Source of the DNA: Adiantum capillus-veneris
Taxonomy: Eukaryota; Streptophyta; Polypodiopsida; Polypodiales; Pteridaceae
Direction of reading: 5' to 3'
NCBI GenBank assembly: GCA_014529385.2
Contig: CM043948.1
Location: 78,807,291 to 78,871,290, forward strand
Length of the DNA stretch: 64,000 bases
The position numbers and the translations under genes are program-made. The notes below the pieces were generated by a model. That model did no database searches. It was not told where the DNA came from and was given only the letters and a program-made list of their open reading frames with translations. Each line of letters starts with the position of its first letter. The stretch's first letter is position 1. This document shows positions 20,950 to 33,982 of this stretch, piece by piece.

Positions 20950-21240
20950 AGCATCATGCCTAGTGCACTCCACGAGTCGACCACTAGATTCTAGCTCAGC
21001 TCTGTGGTGAGAGATATACTACTGCACCACACGAGTGAGAATCTAAGCCTGTCCTAAACCCCTTCTCTACAGTGAGCGAAGTAGATGCACAACACGAGAA
21101 AATCGACTAGCTTCTACTCACTTCTGGAGTGAGCTAGATGGCTACACACCACAAAGTGGCCTATAACCTGCAAGCCAACTCTGTGGTGAGAGAAAAACTA
21201 CTACACCACACGAGTTTGGCACAACACAAAAAAACAAGTT
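20950..21240. repeat. Degenerate short repeats around ACCACACGAGT
   Basis: CTCTGTGGTGAGAGA...CTACTACACCACACGAGT-like phrases recur near 21000, 21090, 21130 and 21185. No gene is visible. Confidence 0.5.
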
Positions 21241-21388
21241 AGTACACATTTAAACAAATTTAAAAGTATACCTCAATAGTCTCTACCTGTCTATAGCTCT
21301 CCAACTATGCAATCTCTCAACTACAAGAAAATTAGAAGGCAGTCACTTGTTTCAATCGAAACCGACGACTACCTTTATATAAACAATT

Positions 21389-21451
21389 GTTTTGATCGAA
21401 AAATATTTTGATCAAAAGATATTTCGATCAAAATATCTTTTGATTGAAAAT
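21389..21451. repeat. Cluster of TTTTGATCRAAA palindromic motifs
   Basis: Several overlapping inverted copies of TTTTGATC/GATCAAAA and GATATTTCGATC-like motifs lie within 63 bp and could form a hairpin or cruciform. Confidence 0.5.
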
Positions 21452-23466
21452 AAAGAATACAGCTATTCGGTGACTATACGAGATTTCGGCGTATAATGAC
21501 GTTTTATATGTATATATATTTTTGGTATGGGCATATAAATGCAAGCCAGGTTTGAGTCCAGGTCCATTGTATGATGCTAGTCCCACCAAGCACTAGCTGG
21601 AAAAAAGTATGTATGTGTGTTTGAATTGAATATCCAAAAATAGATTGAGTCATACAATGGAACTGGCGAGACTATATATAAACCACTATAAGATATGGCT
21701 GTAAAAGAATTTTGACACATTGATTTTTTGAATAAATACAATGTATTCCAATAATCATACAAACAAGCTATATTTGTGTTATCATTATAAAAACAACAAT
21801 CATACATTTTGTCAAGCCAAATCAAATCTGTTGCTACACTTGTAGTTTTCTAACAAATCCCAGGGATGGAACCTATTACCTTCCATCATCCAAGAACACA
21901 AGCACGTCAACTTGGGAAGACAAGTGTCAATGACCCCTTCCCCTTGTTATTGGTGTCCAAAATTACAAAGAAACTAATAGCTAAGCAGAGGTTGGTTTTA
22001 TGAAAATAAGAAAATGAACCACATCTTAGATATTTTTAATATTGTATATGCTTATCAATTTATGTAGTGAAAATATTTTTACTTCTATGTTATGATATAT
22101 GCTTGTAAGCCAAGGTCCCCACAACAATCTAGTGTCAAGATTCCAATGAAATTGTTGTATCATTCCATCTTCTAGATTACCAATCAAAAGTAAAGTTTTT
22201 GGGCAACTTTTCCTTTGTACAATAGAGAGGTTTTCAAATGTCCAGTCATTCCATCTTCTAGATTACCACTCAAAAGTAAAACATTTGAAAGTAAAAAATG
22301 CAAATGTGTTATTTTTGAGTCAAAACTCATCAAGAGAAACTTGGTTAGCAGAAGTTTAATATGTTATTCACTAAATATCATCATCACTTAGAGCAAGTCA
22401 CGGCATTTTTGTGTCCAGCCAGGGTATGTAACAAGGATTAGTAGACATGGAAACCACATGTTTCTCCCTATTTCCAAGCACCATTTTCTTAACCATAAAT
22501 AATCATTGTGGACAGTCATATCAATAAAGGTTATTCTTAAGAGCTATGTTATCATGAATATACTAACTAATTTGTGTTTCTTCAATTTTTTTGTTAGTTT
22601 CAGCTATATGTATATATATCCTTGAAAACTCAAGTTTATGGTCAAATACACCCCAAGATATATTATTAAAAAACACGAAAGAAAACCCAAGACAATGTTG
22701 ACGCTTGGTACAACTACCAGGCAATGTGTATCTCCAAGCCAGCAAAATGAGCCGTCAAATCCCAAATTTGGTTTATAGTAAGTGTGCATCTGCCCAAACT
22801 TAAAAAACAAATCCAACATTTGGTGTGCATTTTGATACTTTTTTAAAAATCCCATAGTCTGTCATCTCTTACGAGGCCCTCACAAAAGGTTAACGACGTC
22901 AAAGAAAGAAAAACAAGTAGCTTCTATCAATTTGGAATATGTCAAGATGTATAATGTCCTTGCAATTTTATTACTCCAGAGTAAATAGCCATGCATTTGT
23001 TACCATTACCAGTTCGACACTCTTCTGAGTATCTATTGAAATTTTTCTTGCCAAGAACAACCTGCAAAACAATATACCGAGCCTGCAAAACCTTTGAAAA
23101 CCATCATGCATATGTCTATGTACAAAGCTATAATATGCAAAAAAACCAGGCCCAATTAAAAACTAAGTAGACTCTGTAGCAAAGGAAGTATCGAGTAGGG
23201 GCAGCTACACCTACCTGGAATGTGTTATTCTCTGACGTATCATACATGTGGGATGTATCCAAGATCCTTGTTTTGCACCCGCTAGATATAGTATGTGTCT
23301 GTAACAAGAGTAATTGGTGATAGATGCATTCCTTCGATTATACGTTCACAAAGTCATGCCATCTTTGCACAACAAGATAATTGAAAGAGCCCAAAATTTT
23401 TTCCATCCTTAATTGTGGATATCCGTTAGATATCGAAGCTCAACATTCATTGCTATGTAAACCAAT
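21452..23466. other. Non-coding sequence, minor repeats
   Basis: No gene was recognised. An 11-bp inverted repeat (CCATTGTATGA at 21564-21574, TCATACAATGG at 21650-21660) and a direct repeat CATTCCATCTTCTAGATTACCA near 22163 and 22246 are present. Confidence 0.4.
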
Positions 23467-26260
23467 GTGTGTGTGGCTGTTTTAAACTAATACTTAAAAC
23501 ACAAAAGAACTTATTAGTTCAAAAGACACGTGGCTTTAGACAAAGTACAAGGAATAGAACAAAAATGACTCAGTCTTTGATTCATTTTTGCACATCACAA
23601 TGAGAATGAGGCATCATTCTAGTGATCTGTATATAATATTTTTAAAGAACAATTGATACTAAAGTGACAGAGGACAATTATGTTAGTGACGGATATCAGC
23701 CAAGCCAAAAAGATCTTAAGTAAAGATAGAGTCCTCACTTGCATCCATATAAACAAGACAACAAATTCAATAGGCTTCAATACGTATTACAGTTGTCAAC
23801 AAAACTATCAGTTGTTATCACAACTTGACCAAAATTCTAAGAGAGTAGGTCATCCAAGAAACCCTAATTTAAACCTTCCATAGGGTATAATATTTCCAAG
23901 CTCAATGTAGGAAGTCTTAATATCGCTATACTAGCAAGGCATTTTGAGCCAACAGAAGTTCCAGCATCGCTAGGTCACATGACTCTCTTACTTTTTAACC
24001 AAAGGATCCGTATTCCTATAAAAAATCCATCAATGAAAGCATTAGGGGATATCAATGTTCTCAGCCTTACACGAGTTGAGACTCATAATTAATACCTGGA
24101 TATATTATCTAGGGGAAAGAAATTCTAGACCAAGACAAGCCCAACCCTTGGTTAAGTTCGGACTAACATGAGTCAAAATTCATAACTAATACCAGTTATA
24201 TTATCTAGGGGAAGCCCGCTCTAGACCAAAGCAAGCCTAGCCCTTGGTTAAGCTCATACTAGAGTAAGCTTAAAGTATCAAGCCATCCTCGCTTTTCAAG
24301 TTCAAAGTGGGTACTATCATGTAGTGATGTGAAAAACTAAGAACCAGCCTATTCAAGGCTTCCATATTTACAGATTTTGAGATTTCCAAAGTATTTCATC
24401 TATGTTGATATGTGACACATGCAAAATTCTAGACATTATCATCAAAACCATAAATGCTACACCTAGTAAGTCAAGCTCCATAGGGGATTGTGACTGCCTA
24501 GTTAAAGAGACAGAGGGTTAAGTCCTGCAAATTTTCTCCAATACCAAAGGGAAAAGGTAGACTAGATTCAATGAAGCCTTTCAAAATTTCAATAGAGATC
24601 AGCTCAAAAAAGTTTCCACCCCACCATTAGCTTATCAACGCAATCAACCAGTCAAAGCATTAAGATTCGCATGGAATATATTTATCCTTTGATAGCTAGA
24701 AACAAAAAAGGATCCAGCATTAAGCCACCATTAATCAGACAAGGCAAAAATAGTTTAGCTATATATATATTTTTTAAATCCATCATCAACCAGTATTACA
24801 ATATCAACAAAATTCTGCAAAACCAATCCAAGCAACAGAGACTACCATCCTCCACTTTTTGGAATTTACTTGGGAGATTTTTAAACACCTGTCAAGCACT
24901 ACAGTAGAAGTAGGCAAGGCCCTTTATGAAAAACTAGGTAGAGTTTTTTTTTTTAAACCCATCAGCTGAGCCTCAGCCACCAGTAGGGAAAAAGACTTTA
25001 TTCCAAAAGTTAGAGGAGAATGTTAAAACACATTTTAGTGTAAACAGTATCAAAATCAAATCATGGAAACCACAGTTTACACAATAATTAGTTATCGAAA
25101 GATTTTGGCCTTGACCAATCCAGGCAGCACAGACCAACCTTATCCCATTAGTTTTTCATGATGCTGCAGACATCATCAATAATTTCAATAATGCAGTCAG
25201 TGAGATAGTAAGCAAACCACGCACCTCATTTCATCACATGCAGGGCCAGACAAAATTCAAGGCTAAGTGAGGGGAAAATAACCCTCATTCGTAGAAATAG
25301 GTAACCCTTAAACTAGTGGAGAAAATCCCATCAGCATTTAGACGAGCACAAAAAAAGTATGCATTAGCAAGAGGAGCTTCAAATTTAGCATCGAGTCCAG
25401 TAGCAGGGTCCAAATATCCCCAAGGAGTGCCAGAAGTTGTGTATGTTTTTGTCATTTAGTATAGGGGAGATCCTCCAAATCAACAACATAGGTGCACCAT
25501 GTACTGTTGGAGGGGAAACCATGATGTTATTGAGGAGAGCAAATGAATACAGTCGGTGAACAAGCCAGGTTGTAGGCTTGGGGTAGATTCAAGAGAGGAT
25601 ATGTATACGGTAGGGGGGTAAGCCAAGGTTGGATTTGCTGTAAAAACCAAAGAAGAGATGCCATGACTACATGGAGGTAGCCCAACCAAACGGTGGAAGA
25701 AACTCATTAAAGGCACGACACATCATATTTGGGGGGGGGGGGGGGGGGGGGTGTCCTTAAAGGCATTGTACCCTAATTATGCCAGGGTCATTATGCTATT
25801 GAGTATTAAGTGTTTTTAGGGGAGTATTCCTACCAACTACAGAGTGACATCACAGTGCAAGCATGCTTAGGGGTGCATACATCCAAGTGCATATAAACCC
25901 TAGCGCTATAAGCCGGAAATGGATTTCGGCCTAAAGGAGAGTTGCAAATTTTTAGCTTTAAGTGGAAGGTTCCATCGGCCCAAATTGCTTAAAGGGTCAT
26001 GTATGGCGAGTTCGATCTAGTGCATATAGGTACGATATTATAGGCTATCTGATAGTATCTTATGAAATAGTTTAGAGGTAGGCTCCACTAACCAGAGTCT
26101 ATTATGTCTTTTACTTATTTAAGTTGAGCCTTCCACAAGACAATATAACCATTAGATCCCATTACTAAGACCAAAGTAGGAGTGACGTGTGTGTGGATTC
26201 TGTAAGAAGCAACCCATGTAGATTAAAGTGGTCAAGTGTGTGTGTGTGTGTGTGTGTGTG
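23467..26260. repeat. Segmental duplication, left copy
   Basis: Colinear with 26856-29515. It opens with GTTTTAAACTA.TACTTAAAAC and ends at a GT-repeat after AAGCAACCCA.GTA.ATTAAAGTG. About 800 bp (24262-25065) have no counterpart in the right copy. No gene is seen; the short ORFs are not conserved as proteins between the copies. Confidence 0.8.
25731..25751 (+). repeat. G homopolymer, 21 nt
   Basis: Twenty-one consecutive G residues follow CATCATATTT. The same position in the right duplicate holds 33. Confidence 0.85.
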
Positions 26261-26267
26261 CGTGTGC
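26236..26267. repeat. (GT)n microsatellite
   Basis: About 30 bp of GT dinucleotides at the right edge of the left duplicate. Confidence 0.9.
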
Positions 26268-26855
26268 GCCCACCCTAACCTAGGTAACATACTCAATTAG
26301 TTGACATTAGGCCCATTGAGTATGGGCCTACTGCCTCATCAAGTCGATGAGAGTCAAGTTTGAAGTAAAAGAGTAGTAGCAAAGCACAAAATCCATGAGT
26401 CTTATTGGAGCAATAAGTGAGAATGTTAACAATGAGGGTTATACTCCACTTGGAGTTTTAAGGCTTTGTTAGCTAGTAAAATATAGTACGGATTTTGTTT
26501 GAACTAAGTCGTAGAGGTTTGCCATGCTTATAACAGCTCAATGGATAGTCTTCAGCGAGTCGTCCAACCAAGAGTAGTCTATTTACCAATAAAAATGATC
26601 TTAATATCATAAGAATCGACATAATTAAACAAGGGTAAGTAATTTTGGATCAACTTGGAACCTGAAACCAGTAGAGTCAATAATACAATTGCTGTGAGAG
26701 CAGGAATCCAATCTATAGACAAGAAAAAACCACCTAACACCTATCAACCTAAAACGAAATTATCAACAGTGGGTTGATCCAAACCTATAGGCAAGAATCA
26801 ATAAAGTCAATGTCCTGGTTACCCAACAAGCTGGGGGAAACCTTGTGTGTAGGAC
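26268..26855. other. Spacer between duplicates
   Basis: Non-coding; nothing recognised. Confidence 0.4.
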
Positions 26856-28943
26856 GTGTGTGTTGTTGTTTTAAACTAGTACTTAAAACACAAAAGAACA
26901 TATTAGTTCAAAAGATAGCTGGTTTTAGACAAAGTACAAGGAATAGCACAAAAATGACTCAGTCTTTGATTCATTTTTGCACATCATACTGAGAATGAGA
27001 CATCATTCTAGTGATTTGTATATAGAAAGTATTAAGAACAATTAATACTAAAGTGGCAGAGGTCAATTATTTTGGTGACGGATAGCAACCAACAAGCCAA
27101 AAAGGTCCTTAGTAAAGATAGAGTCCTCACCTGCATCCATATAAACAAGACAACAGATTTGTTAGCCTTCAATACGTATTACAGGTGTCAACAAAACTAT
27201 CAATTTTTATCCATGTCCTACTGAAAACTTTTTCAAAATTATACCTACTATCCATGAAGAGTTAAATTCACCAAGTATTCATTTTGAGTAATGATGCTGT
27301 CTCACCTGAAGGACATTACTCCAAAAATGTGTGTTTCAAAATTCTCTATGGTGCTGTGATTAGAAGGCCATCATCCCTTTCAATCCAAGTGGTATCTTTA
27401 TAATATGTTGTAAAAGTAGCTAGTTAGCCCATTTTTAAAAGGAAATTATACATAATAACTAGATTAAATTTTGATCAAAAGGACATCATCTCTTCTGATC
27501 CAAGTGTCTTATCCATTTCTAATCCCATGAAGCTGCCCCCCTTTTTTTACAAGCTTTCAGATTTTCTTGTTCTGTAAAAACATAAAAAATGATATGACAA
27601 TATCTTAGTCCAAACCATCAATGGGGAAATATTTTGGGGTAGACTTTTTTACTAAAACTAATTACAGTTAAAAAGTGTTTTAACCCTATAATTCATGTGC
27701 TATAAGTGTTATAAGAAAGATCCTCAACCAGCTCCTAACTAACCACTTAGTAAGGTCCATTCATAATGTTAAAAAAGAAATGCTAACCACCACCCATTAA
27801 TGTAGGTGGCACTATATGCCATGTAGAGCTTACAACTGAGGAATAAATTTATCCTTTTGAGCTAGTAAAACAATAACACTCAACATGCATTGCTTTCAAT
27901 ATGCCATATATCCAAAACCAAGTCACTAATACAAACAAATTGTTAATAGCTAGGTATCACAACTTGACAAAAATCCTAAGAGAGTAGGTGTTCCAGGAAA
28001 CCCTAATTTAAACCTTCCATAGGGTATAATATTTCCAAGCTCAATGTAGGAAGTCTTACTATCGCTATACTAGCAAGGCATTTGAGCCAACAGAAGTTCC
28101 AGCATCGCTAGGTCACATGACTCTTATTTTTCAAGTAAAGGATCGGTATTCCTATAAACAATCGATCGATGAAAGCATTAGGGGCTAGCAGTGTTCTCAG
28201 CCTAACACGAGTTGAGACTCATAATTAATACCTGGCTATATTATCTAGGGGAAGGCAGTTCTAGACCAAAACAAGTCCTGCAACCACAGTCTACACAGTA
28301 ATTAGTTATTAAAAGATTGTGGCCTTTACCAATCCAAGCAACAGAGAACAACCTTATCCCATTAAATTTCCATAATGCAGACATCATCAATAATTTCAAT
28401 AATGCAGTTAGTGAGCCACTAAGAAAACCACGCACCTCATTTCATCTCATGAAAGGCCAAACAAAATTCAAGGCTAAGTGAGGAAAAAATAACCCTCACT
28501 TTCATAGAATACACACCCTTAAGCTAGTGGAGAAAATCCCATCATCATCTAGACCAGCACGACAAAAGTATACATCAGCAAGAGGACCTTCAAGTTCAGC
28601 AACAACGAGTCTAGGATCAGGGTCCAAATATCCCAAAAAGGAGTGCCATTAGTTGAGTGTATTTTTGTCATTTAGTATAGGGGAGATCCTCCAAATCAAC
28701 AATGCAGGTGCACCACGTATTGTTGGAGGGGAAACCATGATGTTATTGAGGAGAGCATATGAATACAGTTGGTGAATAAGCCAAGCTGCAGGCTTGGGTA
28801 GATTCAAGAGAGGAGTTGTATACGGTAGGGGGGTAAGCCAAGGTTGGCTTTGCTATAAAAACCGGAGAAGAGACGCCATGACTACATAGAAGCAGCCCCA
28901 CCAAATGGTGGGAGAAAATCATTAAAGGCATGAAACATCATAT

Positions 28944-28980
<37 letters not shown>

Positions 28981-29501
28981 TTAAAGGGATTGTACCCTAA
29001 TTATGCCAAGGTCATTATACCCATTGACTAATTAGTGGTTTTAGGGGAGTATTCCTACCAACTGCAGAGTGACATTACGTGGAAGCATGCTTAGGGGTGC
29101 ATACATCCAAGTGCATATAAACCCTAGTGCTATAAGCTAGAAAAGGGGTTTTGACCTAAAGGAGATCAATTGCAAATTTTAAGCTTTAAGTGGAAGGTTC
29201 CATCGACGAGAACTGCTCAAAGGGTCATGTATGGAGAGTTCCATCTAGTGCATATAGGTACGATATTCCAGACGATCTGGTAATATCATATGAAACAGTT
29301 TAGAGGTAGGATCCACTATCCAAAGTCTATCATGCCATTTACTTATTCAAGTTGAGAATTACACAAGATAGTATGACACTTAGATCCCATTATTAAGACC
29401 AAAGTAGGAGTGAAGTGTGTGTAGATTCAGTAAGAAGCAACCCAGGTAAATTAAAGTGACCAAGTGTGTGTGTGTGTGTGAGTGAGTGAGTGAGTGAGTG
29501 A

Positions 29502-29515
<14 letters not shown>
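26856..29515. repeat. Segmental duplication, right copy
   Basis: Colinear with 23467-26260 but with about 745 bp (27210-27955) absent from the left copy and about 800 bp of the left copy missing. The duplication predates many substitutions and indels. Confidence 0.8.
28946..28978 (+). repeat. G homopolymer, 33 nt
   Basis: Thirty-three consecutive G residues at the position matching the 21-nt run in the left duplicate. Length in the assembly may be unreliable. Confidence 0.85.
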
Positions 29516-29543
<28 letters not shown>

Positions 29544-29544
29544 T
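29465..29544. repeat. Compound microsatellite (GT)n-(GTGA)n-(GT)n-(GA)n
   Basis: Four consecutive simple-repeat blocks without intervening unique sequence, at the edge of the right duplicate. Confidence 0.9.
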
Positions 29545-29732
29545 GCATTCTTGATAAGCGAGCAGGGATACAAGGTACAATGAACATGAAGAGGATTTTG
29601 AGGGGTGTGTGTGTGTGTTTTCACACTCTTCGCAAGAGGGTGTTACCAAGTTATGTAATCTTCTACTGCACTTGCAAGTCATAGTGTTTCCACAGAGGTT
29701 AGTGAACATGCAACCTAAGAATAGAACATGAG

Positions 29733-29968
29733 TGGACCATAGAGTATGAGTAAATCATTAGTTAAGATATGTAGTTTTAGGTGAAATCTACCTAGCTAAG
29801 AGATATCTAAACCATACCCAGCTTGGGAAGATCAATGGGGTAATATGGGAAGAGGGGAGCATCCCTGCATGGACCAAGGGGATCATAGAGTATGAGTAAA
29901 TCATTAGTCAAGATAGGTAGTTTTAGGTGAAAGCTACTCAACTAAGAGGTATCTAAACCACACCAAGG
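29733..29968. repeat. Two-copy ~84-bp direct repeat
   Basis: Sequences starting ATAGAGTATGAGTAAATCATTAG occur near 29739 and 29887, about 150 bp apart, with a few differences. Confidence 0.75.
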
Positions 29969-30357
29969 GGACTTAGAGCAGAATTGACGGGAGGAAAGCC
30001 ACTAAGCAAGACTTACGTCATTTGGGTGAAAATAACGCGGGTGTGATTAAAGTTTACTACCCTAAATTGTGTGTAGTTAGGTAGCATATGTATCCAAGCC
30101 TACACAGATGGAACACATAGTTCTCAAGAATCATTGACGCTTGTTGAGGAAGATGATTCAAAATCTCAGCCATATTAACAATGGAAACATAGAAGGTAGG
30201 TGCAATGACACCTACTCAATACTTTTCATCACATATACAGATCTTGTTTTTTACATTGGGTATGCCTTTTTGAATGTCACCTTGTTCCATTTTTGCTTGG
30301 TTAACCCTCATCTCCTCTCTGCTTGTGTGTCCATGCACCTCATATGTGTATTTCTCA

Positions 30358-30485
30358 ACACACACATGCACACACGCACACGCACACATGCACGTGCACG
30401 TGCGCGCACACACACACACACACACTCATTCACACGTGCACGTGCACGTGAGCACACACACACACACACTCACTCACACACACAT
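30358..30485. repeat. (CA)n-rich tract with CACGTG runs
   Basis: CA repeats are interrupted by GCACGTGCACGTGCGCGC and similar alternating purine-pyrimidine stretches, which favour Z-DNA. Open frames through it are repeat by-products. Confidence 0.85.
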
Positions 30486-30700
30486 TTCTTGGAGATTTTG
30501 TTGTCGTGTTCAAGGGATGCTATCAAATACACTACATTAGGCATCTACTATGCCCTCTTAGGTTTAACACAACTATTGAAATCCTCATGATAGATCATAT
30601 GGCAAAGGTTATATGTATGCACATTTTTAGGAGGATGGCAAGGCATCAAAACATCCTGTACGACCTCAAGCTACTTTTGATGCATGCGATAAAAGTGGTA

Positions 30701-30988
30701 GGGTGAAAGCATGTTAACCTGTCATGCTTTTTCATGTCCCGGACAATTCTAACTAGCACAATTTTGACATATGCTAACTAGTACAATAACTTAAGCTACA
30801 TCTCCAAGATCTATGACATATGATATATCAATAGAAAGCACTTGAAACAAGGAATCCAAATGTACAACCTCCGACAAATTTTGATATTATTTGTAAAAAA
30901 TTTACCGAACACCCAACTTTTCGAAGATGTGCTAACTTGAAACTGCTAACTAGCACAAAAAGCGCGGCAGGTTAACATGCTTTCACCC
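30701..30988. mobile_element. Candidate MITE, 288 bp
   Basis: Perfect 21-bp terminal inverted repeats (30701-30721 and 30968-30988, starting GGGTGAAAGCATG) extend imperfectly to about 32 bp. Each end is flanked by GGTA (30697-30700, 30989-30992), a possible 4-bp target duplication. The interior is AT-rich, non-coding and holds three GCTAACTAG.ACAA motifs. The superfamily cannot be assigned from these ends. Confidence 0.7.
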
Positions 30989-31162
30989 GGTAGTAAATTA
31001 GCTTATTCAAAAATTGATTGGAGTCATCCCAAACATGAGATAAATCATCTACACACTTACATGTAGACTTGCTGATTTTGCAAGTGCCTACCTTGAAAAA
31101 AACCCCTTTATGAGTAATAGACATTTTTGCAATAGGTTTGAACTCTTAAAGCACGCATATGT

Positions 31163-31416
31163 GAGGCTATGCCTACAATGTCTAGTTTAGTTTGAGCTTG
31201 ACTTGCTAGCTTTGCAAAAATGGAAACTTGCATCACATGTAGCTTTAGTGTAGATACCTAGTACACTGATCTACATGAACCTATAGTTTGAGGCTATGCC
31301 TACTAAATTTGGTTTATTTAGAGCTTGACCTTCTAGCTTTGCAAAAATGGAAATCTGCATTACTTGTAGCTTTAGTGTCAATATCTAGTATGACGATCTA
31401 CATGAACCTACAGTTT
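31163..31416. repeat. 127-bp tandem duplication
   Basis: 31163-31289 and 31290-31416 both begin GAGGCTATGCCTAC and end ATGAACCTA.AGTTT, with scattered substitutions. Confidence 0.8.
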
Positions 31417-32562
31417 GACGTTCATATGAGCTAATATTTCGGTTGCTACCTACGTGCTACCTATCTATAAGAGACGTGTGTATCTCAAAGCTGGTGTAGA
31501 GGCTCTAAAAGGTTAAGCAACATGTCATTTTTTTCATCATAAGTTTTTGTCCATCTATTGTGATACGGAAGCTACTTGGTATCTAGCTCCTTACTCTTAT
31601 AGCTTTTGTTGCTTTTTTGGTGATAGGAGTTAGATATTGTTTATGATTTAAGTGAACCTAATTTTTTTCCTTTTTGAGACAAGAGATGGGAGTATATTTT
31701 TGAAATATGATTGTATTTGGATTTGGTTGATCTAGACATTTTAGCTTTGATTTTACATACTTGTTATATAAAACAAAGGTGGTTTTAGGGTATTTGTAAT
31801 TTCATGATTGTAGCTAGAAACTTGAGAGGTACATTCTTTTGGTTGTCTATAAGTAGAATAGCTTTGACGTTATTTGGATATGATAATTTCCTATTTGAAT
31901 TAATCCATAAAACCTCATGTCAAGAGCTCATGGGAGATAGTTACGAGATTGATTCTTTTGAAAATATCTCCCTCGGGAAAGACAAACAAGATGCTACCAA
32001 AAGTTGTGTTAAAATTGGTTTTTAAAGCATGTAAACATAAATGAGAACGTGGTAATGGGGTTATATTTGACATTTTTGCATGCACATGGTTTTTGCATTC
32101 ACTTATGGCTGCATAGGGAGAAGTTGCAGATGAAATGAACTAAAAGATTGTGGGATGGATGTCTATCCTCACTCCTATCTTATTGTAGATTTAGCGAGAA
32201 CCAAGATTAAATTATCAATCCATGGGACAAAGCTAACTCGAGTAGTGCATAGAGGCTACAAGAGGTTTTCAATCTCTCGAAAAACAACAAACAACTCGCA
32301 TCTAACTCAAGCTACACTCAAGTGACTGAAATCAGTCGCTCATCGGCAAACAATTCACATTTGTTACAACATCAAATGACATCCAAATGTAACGAAACTT
32401 CTAACACATGTTTAAAAGACCTAAGCACACATGCTTATGGTCTCAAATCCCACTTTAGGTCAAGTGCCAAAATCGCAATTATTTACAGCAGTGGATTTTT
32501 GACCTAGTCGTTTTCGACCCAAAATGCACCTAAATGCTTAGCAATGATGCCCCAATACCCAG
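31417..32562. other. No gene recognised
   Basis: AT-rich sequence. Near 32475 there is one half (GCAATTATTTACAGCA) of the palindrome found three times at 59.4-60.0 kb; otherwise nothing was recognised. Confidence 0.4.
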
Positions 32563-33093
32563 CCTATGCTTAGTTTTTGATTTTGAAGTGTAAATTCCTA
32601 CTTATGATGAAATTAGGCCACGAGTCGGCGACGCCAAAAGCTACAAAATACCATGATGTGTTTATGTCAATGTGTGGAGCTCTTACCTGTGGTTGCAATG
32701 CAACAAACGCTACTGCAATGTTACAACCGGGGAGGAAGTAGGAAGCGCGAGAAGGAGAGAAGTGAGCGCCATTAGCTCACGCTGTGTATTTCATTATCCA
32801 AAACTTGATAATAACTTACAAAAATTGCCTATGCTTAGTTTTTGATTTTGAAGTGTAAATTCCTACTCATGATGAAATTAGGACGCGAGTCAGCGACGCC
32901 AAAAGCTACAAAATACCATGATGTGTTTACGTCAATGCGTGGAGCTCTTACCTGTGGTTGCAATGCAACAAACGCTACTACAATGTGACAACCGGGGAGG
33001 GAGTAGGAAGCGCGAGAAGGAGAGAAGTGAGCGCGGTTAGCTCACGCTGTGTATTTCATTATCCAAAACTTGATAATAACTTACAAAAAATTG
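32563..33093. repeat. 265-bp tandem duplication with a minus-strand splice-donor-like site
   Basis: Two adjacent copies (32563-32827, 32828-33093) differ at about ten positions. On the minus strand each contains CACAG/GTAAGAG, a near-perfect plant 5' splice site (32682-32690 in copy 1). In copy 1 an ATG opens MALTSLLLALPTSSPV about 90 nt before it, but a TAG follows; copy 2 lacks that ATG. It may be a duplicated fragment of a first exon. Confidence 0.7.
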
Positions 33094-33186
33094 GCTTTTA
33101 TATCTTAGACAAGGTTTATGGTGGTCAAAACTAATAATCTGGGAGCTCTAACTAAAGATGGGTAATGATAGGTTGATACAATCTGG

Positions 33187-33191
33187 AAGCT
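33187..33191. repeat. Target-site duplication of G2, left copy (AAGCT)
   Basis: AAGCT precedes the G2 left LTR and recurs at 35959-35963 after its right LTR. Confidence 0.85.
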
Positions 33192-33982
33192 TGTAACATT
33201 TAATGGTCTAGTAACTTCTGTGTAGAAGAAAATAGCATAAACATAGTGAGCATTTCATTAGGATAGCTTCCTAATGAGAATAACAAGAGTGCTTGGGTGG
33301 AGAGAGCAACAAAAATCATAACACCTAGTTAGATATCATGAACAATACTTCAAAAGAGAGAGAAATTAAGCAATTGACTACAGTTGAGGACCGGATTTGC
33401 ATGGAGGCGGTCCCCCCTCCAAAAGGCTTTGTATTATGATTTCTCCCATCAAGAGAGACATTTTACAATACAAATTCTTGTGTTACTTCAATAATAGCTA
33501 GTACAATGAAGATGGAAACTTCATGAACTATGAAAAACACTTATCAAACAAACACAACATCAACTCCCTCACGGTCTCAGACCCAAGACCTCACACACCT
33601 TCGAAGATGGTGAGAGCTAGCGGGGTATGAGATTAGATTGAGAGGAAGGAGTATTCTTACGAGAAAGATGTACATCTCCTCATATTAGTATAGCTTAACT
33701 TAGTAATTTGCATGGTAGAGGAGATGAGCATGCATTAAAGCTTGGATCTTGGTTGGATTTGCATCACAAAGCAAAGAGTTTTTGGTGTTGGCCTTCCTTC
33801 TCACAAGCTTGGAGTAGGTGATAATCTTTCCATTAAAGCTTGAGAAGGAGAGCGAGTCTTCTTACTCCACACATGAGCTAGTGTGAGTGTGTGTGTGATA
33901 TTTCCTTGCAAAAATCAGGCCCCTCTCTCTCTTGGTCGACCCCTCTTGCTATTTGCTCTTGCTAGCATCCTATTGGACCTCC
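33192..33982 (-). repeat. G2 left LTR (truncated)
   Basis: Begins TGTAACATTTAATGG and matches the right LTR until CTATTGGACCTCC, then switches to leader sequence. Confidence 0.85.

Noticed and set aside
21541-21660. Possible tRNA-derived SINE (GGTTTGAGTCC resembles a B box)
   Set aside because: No convincing A box, tail or target duplication; only a short inverted repeat is present.
25480-25716. 78-codon minus ORF, partly repeated at 28743
   Set aside because: It is part of the segmental duplication; the second copy is shifted and truncated, so there is no sign of protein conservation.
30141-30590. 149-codon + strand ORF rich in His/Thr
   Set aside because: Its central half is the CA microsatellite; the flanks show no protein family.
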